From assembly GCA_963799415.1 (NCBI GenBank), contig CAWCXI010000016.1, forward strand, positions 34,231 through 98,230: DNA of 64,000 nucleotides, read 5' to 3'. The position numbers and the translations under genes are program-made. The notes beneath the pieces are model-generated. The model was given only the letters and a program-made list of their open reading frames with translations, was not told the origin of the DNA and searched no databases. Position 1 is the stretch's first letter. The number at the start of each line of letters is the position of its first letter. The DNA comes from JAMXLO01 sp963799415. Its GTDB lineage: Bacteria > Pseudomonadota > Alphaproteobacteria > Acetobacterales > Acetobacteraceae. Positions 28,798 to 38,506 of the stretch are shown in pieces.

Positions 28798-29467
28798 TCC
28801 GCTTGTCCTGCGCGATGTGCGCCGGACATTTCGCACCGAGGCCGGTGAACTCGCGGTGCTGCGCGGCGCTGACCTGACCCTGCACGCCGGTGAGATCGTC
28901 GCGCTGGTGGCGCCGTCGGGTGCCGGCAAATCGACTCTGCTGCATCTCGCGGGACTGTTGGAAATGCCGGATGGCGGCTCGGTGTTTGTCGAGGGGCGTG
29001 ACGCCGGTGCGCTGCCTGATGCGGCTCGCACAGCGATCCGTCGGGACACGATCGGCTTCGTCTATCAGTTCCATCATCTGCTAGGCGAGTTCTCCGCGCT
29101 GGAGAATGTGGCGCTGCCGCAGATGATCGCGGGCAGGTCTCGCAAGATGGCCGCCGAGAGGGCGATGGAGTTGCTGGCGTCGTTCGGACTTGAGCCGCGC
29201 GCGGGCCATCTGCCGGGAAAGCTGTCCGGCGGCGAGCAGCAGCGGGTGGCGATCGCGCGCGCGTTGGCCAATGCGCCAAAGGTGCTGCTGGCCGATGAAC
29301 CGACTGGCAATCTCGATGTTGGGACGGCGTCGGTGGTGTTCGAGGAGCTGCTGGCGATGGTGCGCCGCGAGAACCTCGCCGCGCTCATTGCCACGCACAA
29401 TCCGGAGCTTGCCGCGCGCATGGACCGCACGGTGACGCTGCGTGATGGGAGGGTGGTTTTGGTTTGA
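28790..29467 (+). CDS. lolD: lipoprotein-releasing system ATP-binding protein
   Basis: A 225-residue ABC ATPase powering lipoprotein release. It has Walker A APSGAGKST, Q-loop YQFHHLLGEF, signature LSGGEQQRVAIARAL and Walker B VLLADEPTGNLD. The ATG at 28790 lies inside the permease gene, giving coupled translation. A palindrome and a family C repeat follow the stop. Confidence 0.95.
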   Translation: MSDPLVLRDVRRTFRTEAGELAVLRGADLTLHAGEIVALVAPSGAGKSTLLHLAGLLEMPDGGSVFVEGRDAGALPDAARTAIRRDTIGFVYQFHHLLGEFSALENVALPQMIAGRSRKMAAERAMELLASFGLEPRAGHLPGKLSGGEQQRVAIARALANAPKVLLADEPTGNLDVGTASVVFEELLAMVRRENLAALIATHNPELAARMDRTVTLRDGRVVLV

Positions 29468-29468
29468 T

Positions 29469-29532
29469 TGGCCCACGCGATCGCGTGGGCCAGGCCCCCT
29501 CCCCCCAACCCCCTCCCGCAAGGGGAGGGGGA
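29469..29532 (+). repeat. perfect palindrome plus half family C repeat after lolD
   Basis: Positions 29469-29492 form a perfect 24-base palindrome (TGGCCCACGCGA and its complement). It is followed by a C-rich tract and CTCCCGCAAGGGGAGGGG, matching the right arm of the element between nuoK and nuoL. It may help end the lol transcript, though there is no T-tract. Confidence 0.6.
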
Positions 29533-29536
29533 GCGT

Positions 29537-30157
29537 TTAGGGTGGGCCGGTGCAGACAGGGGACAATACCGGCGAACCTCGGGACAGGCCCCGTGGCGCG
29601 GTAGCTGAGATGGGAAACGCCTGGTCGAGGATATGCGTCAGAAGGCCGGCGAGGTTGCCGCCCTCTCTGATGATGACGATTTGCAATTCCCGCCACAACG
29701 GGTGGCTTGGCAGGATGCCGAGGTCGCGGCAGATGTCGGCGATGACGGCGCCGATCGGCTGGCGGCGGATTTTTGCGGCGATCTGCTCCGGAGTGGGCAG
29801 AAGAGCGAGGCGGGCGTCGTCTTCGCCGGCGGCGGGCACGGCGGCTGGCCGGGGTGCGCGCGGCCTCCCTGGGGACGAACCACCTTGGGGTGCCGTGTCG
29901 AGGCGGTCGGCGTTGCGGAGGAGCCTCGCTTCGAGCGCGTTGGCGCGGTGCAGGCCACGGGAGATGCGTGCGAGGATCAGCGCGGCATCGGCGGTGCCGA
30001 AGCAGCAGCGGACGGAGATGGGGTCGGTGAAGGCGCGTCGCCGGATGGTGGCGGCGAGTTCGCGGCCGTAGTCGATGAGCTTGCGAACGATGCCGAGCAG
30101 GTTGGCCGAGCGGCTGGGCTGGGTAAGTGGATCAGGGACGGTGGCCGCGGCGGACAT
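29537..30157 (-). CDS. hypothetical protein
   Basis: A 206-residue protein with helix-rich halves (LLGIVRKLIDYGRELAATI, then FGTADAALILARISRGLHRA) separated by an Ala/Pro-rich linker. The second half contains IAAKIRRQPIGAVIADICRDLGI and REGGNLAGLLTHIL. I recall similar conserved hypotheticals in Acetobacteraceae but cannot name a family. There is no signal peptide or membrane segment. It converges on lolD across the repeat; no Shine-Dalgarno is evident. Confidence 0.55.
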   Translation of the reverse strand: MSAAATVPDPLTQPSRSANLLGIVRKLIDYGRELAATIRRRAFTDPISVRCCFGTADAALILARISRGLHRANALEARLLRNADRLDTAPQGGSSPGRPRAPRPAAVPAAGEDDARLALLPTPEQIAAKIRRQPIGAVIADICRDLGILPSHPLWRELQIVIIREGGNLAGLLTHILDQAFPISATAPRGLSRGSPVLSPVCTGPP

Positions 30158-30281
30158 GAACGCAACAAGAACATGCGACGGCGACGGGTGTCAAGGAATA
30201 TTTTCCGCAAACCCAGGCCTCAGGGGATCGCAGTCTGAAGGAAAGGCTGGACGCCGAAGCGGTCTGACGCGAACACAGGAT

Positions 30282-30344
30282 TTGCCAGTCTGGCTCACGC
30301 GGCATCGGCGCTGGACCTACCACTTCACGCCGACGTCCGGCTCC
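30282..30344 (+). pseudogene. remnant of an IS630-type transposase C-terminus
   Basis: Twenty-one codons read LPVWLTRHRRWTYHFTPTSG and one more, resembling the RHPRW.FHFTPTS.SWLN block before the last catalytic Glu of IS630-family DDE transposases. Homology stops abruptly and the rest of the 30158-30481 gap shows no gene. It is a short similarity, hence modest confidence. Confidence 0.4.
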
Positions 30345-30481
30345 TCCATCGGAAGTCAGCGCAACGCAGAGCCGCGGCCCTTCGTCTGCACGGTGTCCGC
30401 CACCTCTATCTTCGCCAAACTCAGCAAATTGCCTGTAGCGTCTGAATGAGTCAGAGCACTAGCACTAGCGCACTCTGGACT

Positions 30482-31132
30482 TTAGGGATTTACCCGTGCG
30501 TACACCCCGGCCGAACCCGGTGCATGCGTCATGGCTTGCCGCATGCGCGGCGAATTGGGCGAGGAATGCTGCTGTTGCTCCTTCCACTCCGGGCTTTCGG
30601 GCACGGCCGTGCTGGCAAATTCGTAGACCGTGCTGTAGCCGCTGGTACCCTCGATAACCCGATAGCGGCGGGCGTAGATCACTCCCGGCACCTTGCGGTA
30701 GCCTGGCACATACTCACCACTGTACCAGGCGTTCCACTGCGCATCGACCTCGGCGGGGACGGACATACGGCCAATCTGCAACACCGGTGCCATGCCACGC
30801 TCCGGCATTTCTATGCCGTCCGGGTAAATTTGTTCCCCGACAATGCGTGTCAAATTCTTCCCAATCACGGATGGCGAGACTTTCTGTCCCCATGGCGTCC
30901 GCGGCCGGTTGGTAAATGCCGGCGTCTGCATCACCGACACGCTTTCCAGTTCATAGCATGCCAGGTACTGCGGGCCACCCTTGACTGCCTCGTAGCGGGC
31001 CGCTGAGAGAATGCCGGGCACCGACAGCAATTCCGGTAGATGTTCCTTGTTATACCACTCGTTGAATTCCTGCACGTCCTTGGCGTCGATATCAACGTAC
31101 ACCATGAAAATCCCGCGACCTTTTTGTGGCAT
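30482..31132 (-). CDS. protein with two EthD-like alpha/beta-barrel repeats
   Basis: A 216-residue cytoplasmic protein made of two similar halves. The first has FNEWYNKEHLPELLSVPGILSAARYE and the second has WNAWYSGEYVPGYRKVPGVIYARRYRV; both follow the dimeric alpha/beta-barrel (EthD/DUF4286-like) pattern W..WY...H.P.....PG...A.RY. ATG 31132 has AGAGGAG seven bases upstream and is preferred over the longer frame. Such proteins accompany ring-cleaving or ether-cleaving pathways, but no substrate is indicated here. Confidence 0.6.
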   Translation of the reverse strand: MPQKGRGIFMVYVDIDAKDVQEFNEWYNKEHLPELLSVPGILSAARYEAVKGGPQYLACYELESVSVMQTPAFTNRPRTPWGQKVSPSVIGKNLTRIVGEQIYPDGIEMPERGMAPVLQIGRMSVPAEVDAQWNAWYSGEYVPGYRKVPGVIYARRYRVIEGTSGYSTVYEFASTAVPESPEWKEQQQHSSPNSPRMRQAMTHAPGSAGVYARVNP

Positions 31133-31394
31133 GTTTCCGTCTCCTCTGTGAAGCGTAGCCGCCATCGTTTCGCCTCGTCGTTGGCACCCGGTCCTAACCG
31201 GTCCGCGCCGAGCAATGTGACGCTGCGGCCCCGGTTACGATAGTTCCGCACGTCCGGTTCGATGAGCGGCGGCAGGAAACGGAGCCATGCCAGCCGTCAT
31301 TGAGGGAGTGCGCGAAAGCGACACCAACAACCCACCGAGCGACTAACGTTACCGCGCCTGTCGTCGACCCTACAGATTGGATAAGTGCGTCGAT

Positions 31395-31904
31395 TTACGA
31401 CGGCATTTGGCCGAGATAGTTGAGCTTACCGAGGTTGACGCCGGTGCTGCGGATGATGTCGTACGCCGTCGTAGCGTGGAACTGCACCTGCAACATCGCG
31501 AAATGGTACAGGTAGTTCTGACATTTGAACTCGCGCGGCTGGCCACCCATCGGGACCGTGATGACGGTATCTTCCTTGCCGTCGAGCTGATCCGCGTGTA
31601 GCCCCTTCAGGAAGTCGACGGTCTTGTCGATGCGTGCCTGCATCTCGGCGAAGCTGTTGTCATGGTCGGGGAAGGACGGCAGGCTAATCCCGGCGACCCG
31701 GCCGGCTCCGCAGGAATGAGTGCAGACCTGCCGCACCTGTCGCTCGAGCGGGAACATGTCGGGAAAGAGCCGCAGGTTCAGCACTACGGTGGTATCCCAT
31801 TTCTGGGCCGTGGCGTGCTCCTCGGCCTTCTGCAGAACAGTCTTGAGACCACCGAGCAACTGCAGGCATACCGGCACAAAGCCGCTGTACATCGTGACTG
31901 CCAT
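31395..31904 (-). CDS. DUF1993 family protein
   Basis: A 169-residue protein matching DUF1993: an N-terminal helix with LQLLGGLKTVLQKAEEHA, the central LFPDMFPLERQVRQVC block and a C-terminal NYLYHFAMLQVQFHATTAYDIIR, followed by a LGKLNYLGQ end. These are DinB-like four-helix proteins of unknown activity. A strong AAGGAGAG precedes the ATG. The 31133-31394 gap upstream of the next minus-strand gene's end shows nothing recognisable. Confidence 0.8.
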   Translation of the reverse strand: MAVTMYSGFVPVCLQLLGGLKTVLQKAEEHATAQKWDTTVVLNLRLFPDMFPLERQVRQVCTHSCGAGRVAGISLPSFPDHDNSFAEMQARIDKTVDFLKGLHADQLDGKEDTVITVPMGGQPREFKCQNYLYHFAMLQVQFHATTAYDIIRSTGVNLGKLNYLGQMPS

Positions 31905-32023
31905 GGGACGCTCTCCTTCTGGGATTAGGAAAGATTGCGGGCGATCTTAGCCCCTGCCATCGCGGTGACAAGCCGGGTAAGGATGCCGCTACCGGACCTG
32001 CGGCAATTCCATGCGCGCGGCGC

Positions 32024-32118
32024 GCCGGCGAGGGGTCGAATGGCCGCTTCGGGTCGAATGCGGACGTTCCGTTCAGGCAACCCGACGACCGCCGCTCTGG
32101 GTAGCGAGCGGTCATCCA
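32024..32118 (-). repeat. possible dispersed repeat (AFDPKR-type)
   Basis: On the minus strand this stretch reads as CGGTCGTCGGGTTGCC, then GTCCGCATTCGACCCGAAG, in a frame giving SAFDPKRPF. I recall the peptide AFDPKR appearing in spurious ORFs over a degenerate intergenic repeat found across alphaproteobacteria. Only one copy is in this window. Confidence 0.3.
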
Positions 32119-32123
32119 ACTGG

Positions 32124-33464
32124 TCACTTCAGCGGCACCGAACCGGTGTAGCGAATGATGTAGAGCCCGCCCGCGAACCTGTCGTTGGCATAGATCAGAC
32201 CGTTCTCGTCGACGTACACATCATTGATCTGGATGGTGTGCATCGCGTTCTGCGGCGGCGCCTGTGGGATCAGGTATCCTATCTCGACAGGCCGGTTCGG
32301 ATCGCTGATCGAATAGGCGCGAACGCCGCCGTTGAAATAGCTGCCCACGACCGTCTGGGTCAGCGTGCGTGACTGCTCGATCGGCCGGTTCATCTGGATG
32401 TTGTGCGCGCCGAACCGTCCGCCCGCCTTGCATAGCGCCGACTGATCGGCGGCCGGTGGCAGCACGGCCAGCGGGAACGGATGGCGTTCGTCGGTGATGT
32501 CCCATATCCAATTGCGTTTCGGCCAGTCCTTGCAGGTGTTTTCTGTCGCCTCCTCGGTCTGGATTGCCAGTCCGCGACTGATGATCGGCAGAACGGTGTG
32601 GGCGAAGCCGTTGCCGAGCGACTGCCAGGAGCGGTGCACGATCAGGGTGGGATGCGCCTTGTCGGCGATGTCGAGGATCATCCAGCCGCCGTCGATCCAG
32701 CCGACGTACGCACGATCGGGCTTGTCCGGGGGCACGACGAGCGAATGCATGCGGATGCCGGCGTCGAACGGCGAGACGCGTGGCGGCGGGGGTGTGCTGT
32801 CGCCCTCGCGCGTGCCTGGCAGCCACCAGCGGCCGGCCTCGTGCGGATGCCGAGGATCGCTGACGTCGACGATCATCAGGAACTGGTCGTCGAGCTTGTT
32901 GCGCGGCGTGAAGTCGCGGGCGCCGGTGGACAGATACGCGTAGCGGCCGTCGGTGAACCATACGAAATGCACACCGCGCGAATGCGGACCGGAGGTGTCG
33001 AAGTGCGCCAGCTTCGTGGGCGTCTTCGGATCGGCGATGTCGTACACGTCGAGCCCGGCGCCGGCCTGTCCGATGTTCTCGGTCTGATGCGCCACGACCA
33101 GCGTGTTGCCCGCCAGGCCAAGCGAGTTGCAGCGGATATAGGGTGCCTCGACCTTGATCTGCGCGATGATCGTCGGCTGTTCGGGGTGGGTCACATCGAT
33201 CACGCTGATGCACATCGGCCCCAATTCGTGCGCGAGATACAGCACGCGTTGGCTACCGGCGTACTGCTTCAGCGCCAGGCCTTCGCCGCCCTTGCCGAAG
33301 CCGTTGAGGTCGGAGCGGCCGATGATCTGCATGTTGGATGCTTCAGCGGCCGCTGTTGCATCGTCGGCGCGGGCTGCTGGAGGGGACAGGATCTGCCATG
33401 TGAGGATCGCAGTCGCGACGGCGATCAGTGTGACCCACCAGGTTCTGCTGGATGCTCGGTTCAT
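32124..33464 (-). CDS. exported LVIVD-repeat (beta-propeller-like) protein
   Basis: A 446-residue protein with a signal peptide (RTWWVTLIAVATAILTWQIL, cleavage probably after ARA near residue 35). The body carries repeated LVIVD-type units such as CISVIDVTHPEQPTII, GLDVYDIADPKTPTKLAHF and LMIVDVSDPRHPHEAGRW, expected to form blades of a propeller. Function is unknown. ATG 33464 has GGAAGAGG just upstream; the longer frame adds a non-conserved leader. It is divergent from dnaE. Confidence 0.75.
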   Translation of the reverse strand: MNRASSRTWWVTLIAVATAILTWQILSPPAARADDATAAAEASNMQIIGRSDLNGFGKGGEGLALKQYAGSQRVLYLAHELGPMCISVIDVTHPEQPTIIAQIKVEAPYIRCNSLGLAGNTLVVAHQTENIGQAGAGLDVYDIADPKTPTKLAHFDTSGPHSRGVHFVWFTDGRYAYLSTGARDFTPRNKLDDQFLMIVDVSDPRHPHEAGRWWLPGTREGDSTPPPPRVSPFDAGIRMHSLVVPPDKPDRAYVGWIDGGWMILDIADKAHPTLIVHRSWQSLGNGFAHTVLPIISRGLAIQTEEATENTCKDWPKRNWIWDITDERHPFPLAVLPPAADQSALCKAGGRFGAHNIQMNRPIEQSRTLTQTVVGSYFNGGVRAYSISDPNRPVEIGYLIPQAPPQNAMHTIQINDVYVDENGLIYANDRFAGGLYIIRYTGSVPLK

Positions 33465-33557
33465 GCGCCTCTTCCCATCGGTTGAGCCAATATCAGCCGC
33501 GAAAGGCGGCAACTCAACGGTTGGCCGAACTCGGCGGCGGGCTTACATACTGGACCC

Positions 33558-36500
33558 ATGCCGCACGCTGATTTCGTCCATCTGCGCGTTCATTCCGCCT
33601 ACTCGCTGAGCGAGGGCGCGATCAAAGCAGAGAAGATCCCCGCGCTGGCACTCGAGGCCGGCATGCCGGCGGTGGCGATCACCGACACCGCCAACCTGTT
33701 CGGGGCGCTGGAGTTCAGCCAGGCGTGCGCCGCCAAGGGTATCCAGCCGATCATCGGCTGCCAGATCGCGCTGGCCCGCGCCGATAATCCGCGCCTGTCG
33801 CCGGAGCCGATCGTTCTGCTGGCGCAGGACGCCACCGGCCTCGACAACCTGCGTCGCCTGTCGTCGCGCGGCTTTCTGGACACCGATCCGGGCCTGAAGC
33901 CGCAGCTTGGCTTCGACACGATCGCCGAGTACGCCGCGGGGCTGATTCTGCTCACCGGCGGCAGCACGGGGCCGCTCGCGCGCCTGCTGGCGGAGGGGCA
34001 GAAGCCGGAGGCCGAGCGTTTGCTTGCGCGAATTGCGGAGGCGTTCCCTGACCGTGCGGCGGTCGAACTGCACCGCCATAACCTGGACGCCCAACATGCG
34101 CTGGAACCTGGGCTGATAGCGCTCGCGGATGCTGCCGGCATCCCGCTGGTCGCCACCAACGACTGCTACTTTCCGGCGCCCGACATGTACGAGGCGCATG
34201 ACGCGCTGCTGGCGATCGCCGAGGGGCGGCTGCTGTCGGAACGGGATCGCCGTCGCGTCACGCCGGAACATTGGTTCAAGCCGGCGCCCAACATGCGCAT
34301 CCTGTTCGCTGACCTGCCGGAGGCCTGCGACAACACGCTCGCCATCGCGCGGCGCTGCGCGGTGATGATGGAGACGCGCAAGCCGATGCTGCCGGTCTCG
34401 CCCAAGGTGCGGGCGGGCAGCAACGAAGAGGAGACGATGCGTGCGATGGCGATCGAAGGTCTCGATCGCCGCATGGATGCGGTGGACGCCGACGTGGCGA
34501 TGCGGACGCGGTATCGCGAACGGCTTGACTACGAGCTGTCGGTCATTGGTTCGATGGGGTTCGCCGGCTACTTCCTGATCGTCGCCGATTTCATTCAGTG
34601 GGCGAAGGCGCAGGATATCCCGGTCGGGCCGGGGCGTGGTTCTGGCGCCGGATCGGTGGTCGCGTGGGCGCTGACCATTACCGATCTCGATCCGATCCGC
34701 TTCAATCTGCTGTTCGAGCGCTTTTTGAATCCCGAGCGCGTGTCGATGCCCGATTTCGACATCGACTTCTGCCAGGAAGGCCGCGACGCGGTGATCGATT
34801 ACGTGCGTCGCGAATATGGTGAGGATCGCGTGGCGCAGATCATCACCTTCGGCAAGCTGCAGGCGCGGGCCGCGGTGCGCGACGTGGGGCGTGTGCTCGG
34901 GCTGCCGTTCGGGCAGGTGAACAAGGTTGCCGAACTGATCCCGAACAATCCGGCGCATCCCGTCAACCTCCAGCAGGCGATCGCCGGTGAGCCGCGTCTG
35001 CGCATGATGCGCGATGAGGATGAAGGTGTTGCGCGACTGCTGGAGATCGCGCTGCAGATCGAGGGGCTGTATCGACACGCGAGTACCCATGCCGCCGGGG
35101 TGGTGATCGGCGATCGGCCGTTGGTCGAGCTGGTGCCGCTGTATCGCGATCCGCGATCGGAGTTCCTTGTCACCCAATATTCGATGAAGCATGTCGAGCA
35201 GGCCGGGCTGGTGAAGTTCGACTTCCTTGGCCTGACAACGCTGACGATTCTGAAGCGCGCCGTGGCGATGCTGCATGGCCTTGGCATCGAGGTCGACCTG
35301 GATCGACTGCCGCTCGATGATCCGAAGACCTACGAGATGCTCCAGCGCGGTGATGCCGGCGGCGTGTTCCAGATGGAAGGCCAGGGCATGCGCGACGTGC
35401 TGCGCCAGATGCGGCCCGACCGGTTCGATGACCTGATCGCGGTCGTGGCGCTGTACCGCCCTGGCCCGATGGCGAACATTCCGGACTATTGCCGGCGCAA
35501 GCACGGCGAGAAATGGGAGGCGCCGCATCCCGAGCTCGCCGATATCCTGAGCGAGACCTACGGCATCATGGTCTATCAGGAACAGGTGATGCAGATCGCC
35601 CAGAAGATGGCGGGCTACAGCCTGGGCAACGCCGATCTGCTGCGTCGCGCGATGGGCAAGAAGATACGCTCGGAGATGGAGGCGCAGCGCGAGACTTTCG
35701 TGCAAGGCGCTACGGCGCGCGGCATCCCGCAGGCGAAGGCCACCGAGGTCTTCGAACTGATGGCAAAGTTCGCAGACTATGGCTTCAACAAGTCACACGC
35801 CGCCGCCTACGCATTGGTCGCCTACCAGACCGCGTGGATGAAGGCGAACCACGCCGAGGTGTTCATTGCGGCCTGTATGAGCCTGGCACTGGGCAACACC
35901 GACCGGCTCGCTGCATTGCGCGAGGAGGCGACGCGTTCCGCCATCAGCATCATGCCGCCCGACATCAACCACTCCGGCGCTGATTTCACGGTTGAACGCG
36001 CGGACGATGGCGGCCTGGCGATCCGCTACGCACTGGCGGCGGTGAAGAAGGTTGGTTTCGCGGCCATGCAATCGCTTGTCGATGCACGCGGTGACGCGGC
36101 ATTCGCGGATCTTGCTGACTTCGCCACGCGCGTCGATCCGCGTCAGCTCAATCGCATGCAGGTGGAGAACCTGGTTCGCGCCGGCGCATTCGACACCTTG
36201 GAGGCGAACCGCGCGCGCCTGTTCGCAGCGGCCGAGGCGATCCTGCGGCGCGCGCAGGCGACCGCGGAAGAGAAGGAGAGCGGGCAGGCCGCGCTGTTCG
36301 GCCTCGCGTCCGGTGGCGCGCGCGAAACCTTGCATTTGCCGGAGATGCTTGATTGGGCTCCTATGGAGCGGCTCAACTTTGAGGCTGAGGCCATTGGGTT
36401 CCATCTTACGGCGCATCCGCTCGACAGCTATGCCAAGGCGCTGCGTCGTCTTGGCACCACGCCATGCGCGCAGGTGGAAGCCATCGCCATGGCCGGCGTC

Positions 36501-36983
36501 ACGCGCATCCGTTTGGCCGGCATGGTAATGGCGCAGAAGGAGCGGGTGACGCGCACAGGTAACCGGATGGCCTGGGTGCGGATCACCGACGCGTCGGGCT
36601 CGTGTGAGGTGACGCTGTTCGCCGAGGTGCTGTCGCGTTCGCGCGAGTTGCTGACCAATGGGTCGAACGTGCTTGTCACAGCAGATCTGCGGCAGGACGG
36701 CGAAGCATTGCGGGTCACCGCACAGGATGTCGCCTCGCTCGATAAGGCCACTGCCGACGTGGGGGCAGCGATGCGCATCTGGCTGCGCGAGACCGCGTCG
36801 GTGCCGCACATCCGCGACCTGCTCGGCCGTGAGGGACGCGGCAAGGGGCGGGTGATCCTGGTGCCTCGGCTTGGCACAACGCAAAGCGTCGAGATCGCGC
36901 TGCCCGGCGGTTTCAATGTCACGCCGCGTTTGGCGCAGGCGTTGAAGGTAATCCCGGGTGTCGAGCAGGTGGAGGAGTTGTAG
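33558..36983 (+). CDS. dnaE: DNA polymerase III alpha subunit
   Basis: A 1141-residue replicative polymerase (E. coli 1160). The N-terminal PHP domain starts FVHLRVHSAYSLSEGAIK. The palm carries the catalytic aspartates in PDFDIDFC (about residue 400), preceded by GPGRGSGAGSVVAWAL. The helix-hairpin-helix region and an OB fold (TRIRLAGMVMAQKERVTRTG) follow. It is intact, next to divergent LVIVD-gene promoters and followed eight bases later by an esterase remnant. Confidence 0.97.
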   Translation: MPHADFVHLRVHSAYSLSEGAIKAEKIPALALEAGMPAVAITDTANLFGALEFSQACAAKGIQPIIGCQIALARADNPRLSPEPIVLLAQDATGLDNLRRLSSRGFLDTDPGLKPQLGFDTIAEYAAGLILLTGGSTGPLARLLAEGQKPEAERLLARIAEAFPDRAAVELHRHNLDAQHALEPGLIALADAAGIPLVATNDCYFPAPDMYEAHDALLAIAEGRLLSERDRRRVTPEHWFKPAPNMRILFADLPEACDNTLAIARRCAVMMETRKPMLPVSPKVRAGSNEEETMRAMAIEGLDRRMDAVDADVAMRTRYRERLDYELSVIGSMGFAGYFLIVADFIQWAKAQDIPVGPGRGSGAGSVVAWALTITDLDPIRFNLLFERFLNPERVSMPDFDIDFCQEGRDAVIDYVRREYGEDRVAQIITFGKLQARAAVRDVGRVLGLPFGQVNKVAELIPNNPAHPVNLQQAIAGEPRLRMMRDEDEGVARLLEIALQIEGLYRHASTHAAGVVIGDRPLVELVPLYRDPRSEFLVTQYSMKHVEQAGLVKFDFLGLTTLTILKRAVAMLHGLGIEVDLDRLPLDDPKTYEMLQRGDAGGVFQMEGQGMRDVLRQMRPDRFDDLIAVVALYRPGPMANIPDYCRRKHGEKWEAPHPELADILSETYGIMVYQEQVMQIAQKMAGYSLGNADLLRRAMGKKIRSEMEAQRETFVQGATARGIPQAKATEVFELMAKFADYGFNKSHAAAYALVAYQTAWMKANHAEVFIAACMSLALGNTDRLAALREEATRSAISIMPPDINHSGADFTVERADDGGLAIRYALAAVKKVGFAAMQSLVDARGDAAFADLADFATRVDPRQLNRMQVENLVRAGAFDTLEANRARLFAAAEAILRRAQATAEEKESGQAALFGLASGGARETLHLPEMLDWAPMERLNFEAEAIGFHLTAHPLDSYAKALRRLGTTPCAQVEAIAMAGVTRIRLAGMVMAQKERVTRTGNRMAWVRITDASGSCEVTLFAEVLSRSRELLTNGSNVLVTADLRQDGEALRVTAQDVASLDKATADVGAAMRIWLRETASVPHIRDLLGREGRGKGRVILVPRLGTTQSVEIALPGGFNVTPRLAQALKVIPGVEQVEEL

Positions 36984-36990
36984 CTCGCTC

Positions 36991-38468
36991 ATGGACGCAC
37001 CGATGGCCAACACGTCGCTCGGCGCGTTGTGTGGCATTTGGCATGACGGCATCGCGGCGTTCCGTGGTGTTCCTTACGCGGCGCCTCCTGTCGGCGAGCT
37101 ACGCTTTGCACCGGCGACGCCGGTCGTGGCCTGGAACGAACCGCGCGATGCAATCCGGCACGGACCGATCGCGCCGCAGCTTCCATCGCGCCTGAGCGTG
37201 GCGATGGGCGACTATGTGCGGCCGCAGGACGAGGATTGCCTGACGCTCACGATCTGCACGCCGGCGCCCGACGGAGGCGCGCGACCGGTGGTGGTCTGGC
37301 TGCACGGCGGCGCGTGGATCACCGGTGCCGGTTCGCTCGACTGGTACGACGGCGCGCGCCTCGCACGTGAGGGCGATATCGTGTTCGTCGGCGTGAACTA
37401 TCGGCTTGGCGCGCTTGGCTGGCTGCATCGGCCGGGTATCGTCGACACCGAGGCCGGCATGTCCGACATCGTCGCGGCACTGGCATGGGTGCGCGAGCAC
37501 ATCGCGGCTTTCGGCGGCGATCCGGGATGCGTCACGGTGATGGGCCAGTCGGCTGGCGCGACCATCGATCGGTCGGATGCTGAGGCTGCCGGAGGCGCGC
37601 GCATTGTTCCATCGCGCCATCATGCAGAGCGGCGGCTTCGGTCGTGGTGCCTACACATCAGCGATGGCGAGCGAGCGCGCGGATCAGTTGCTGCGGCTGC
37701 TCGACATCGATCCGCAAGCGGCCGATGCGCTGACGAGGCTGCGTGCGGTTGAGGTGCCGCGCGTGTTGGCGGCGCAGGGCGAACTGGCGCGGATCAATGC
37801 GCGCTTCGCACAGACCACGACAATGTTCATGCCGGTGCTGCCGTCGGCGATGTCGGACGCGGAGATGTTTGGCGCGATCGCCGATGGCGCGGATGGCAAG
37901 GCGGTGCTGATCGGCGCGACCGCGGACGAGGTGCACGCGTTCTTCGCAGCCAATCCGGCGATGCAGGATCCGCCGAACGATGCGGTGGTTGCGCGGTTCG
38001 GGGGCGAGAGCATGCGCTGGCGCGGTATCGCGGCACGGCGGCCTGGCGGGAGCGCGATGGACCTGCTGGCCGATCTGGGTACCGACGAAACCTTCTTGCT
38101 GCCGGCGATGCAGCTTGCCGAGGCGATCGCGCGACGTGGCGGCAGCGCTTATGCGTACGTGTTCGATTGGGCGCCACCGGGATCGCGCTTTCGGGTCGTG
38201 CCATTGCATCGACCTGCCGTTTGTGTTCGGCACGTTCGCCGCCTGGTCGGATGCGCCGATGCTGGCGGGTGGCGATGCGGCGCAGATGGCGGCATTGTCG
38301 GCGGCGATGCGTCGTGCCTGGATCGCATTCGTTCGCAGCGGCGACCCGGCGCACGAGGCGTTGCCGGCCTGGCCGCGGCATGATGTTGCCCGCCGGCAGA
38401 CGATGCGTCTCGGCAGCCGGGTCGGGGTCGTGGGCGATCCCACGGGGCTACTAGCCAAACCAGCCTGA
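36991..38468 (+). pseudogene. type-B carboxylesterase, two frameshifts
   Basis: Homology runs through three frames. The first (36991 to about 37575) contains EDCLTLTI, the oxyanion-hole segment WLHGGAWITGAG and the nucleophile elbow GQSAGAT. A one-base gain near 37575 moves to the second frame with MLRLPEARALFHRAIMQSGG. Another near 38195 moves to a third frame with CHCIDLPFVFGTFAAWSD, typical for the C-terminal part with the catalytic His. Whether this is a decayed gene or sequence error is open. The full protein would be about 490 residues. Confidence 0.8.
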
Positions 38469-38506
38469 GCCGGTGGAAACTGCCGCAGAGCTTCGAGGCG
38501 GGCGAC

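Noticed and set aside
33543..35705. 720-codon open frame opposite dnaE
   Set aside because: Antisense shadow of an unmistakable polymerase gene; Arg/His/Leu-rich composition and no domain.
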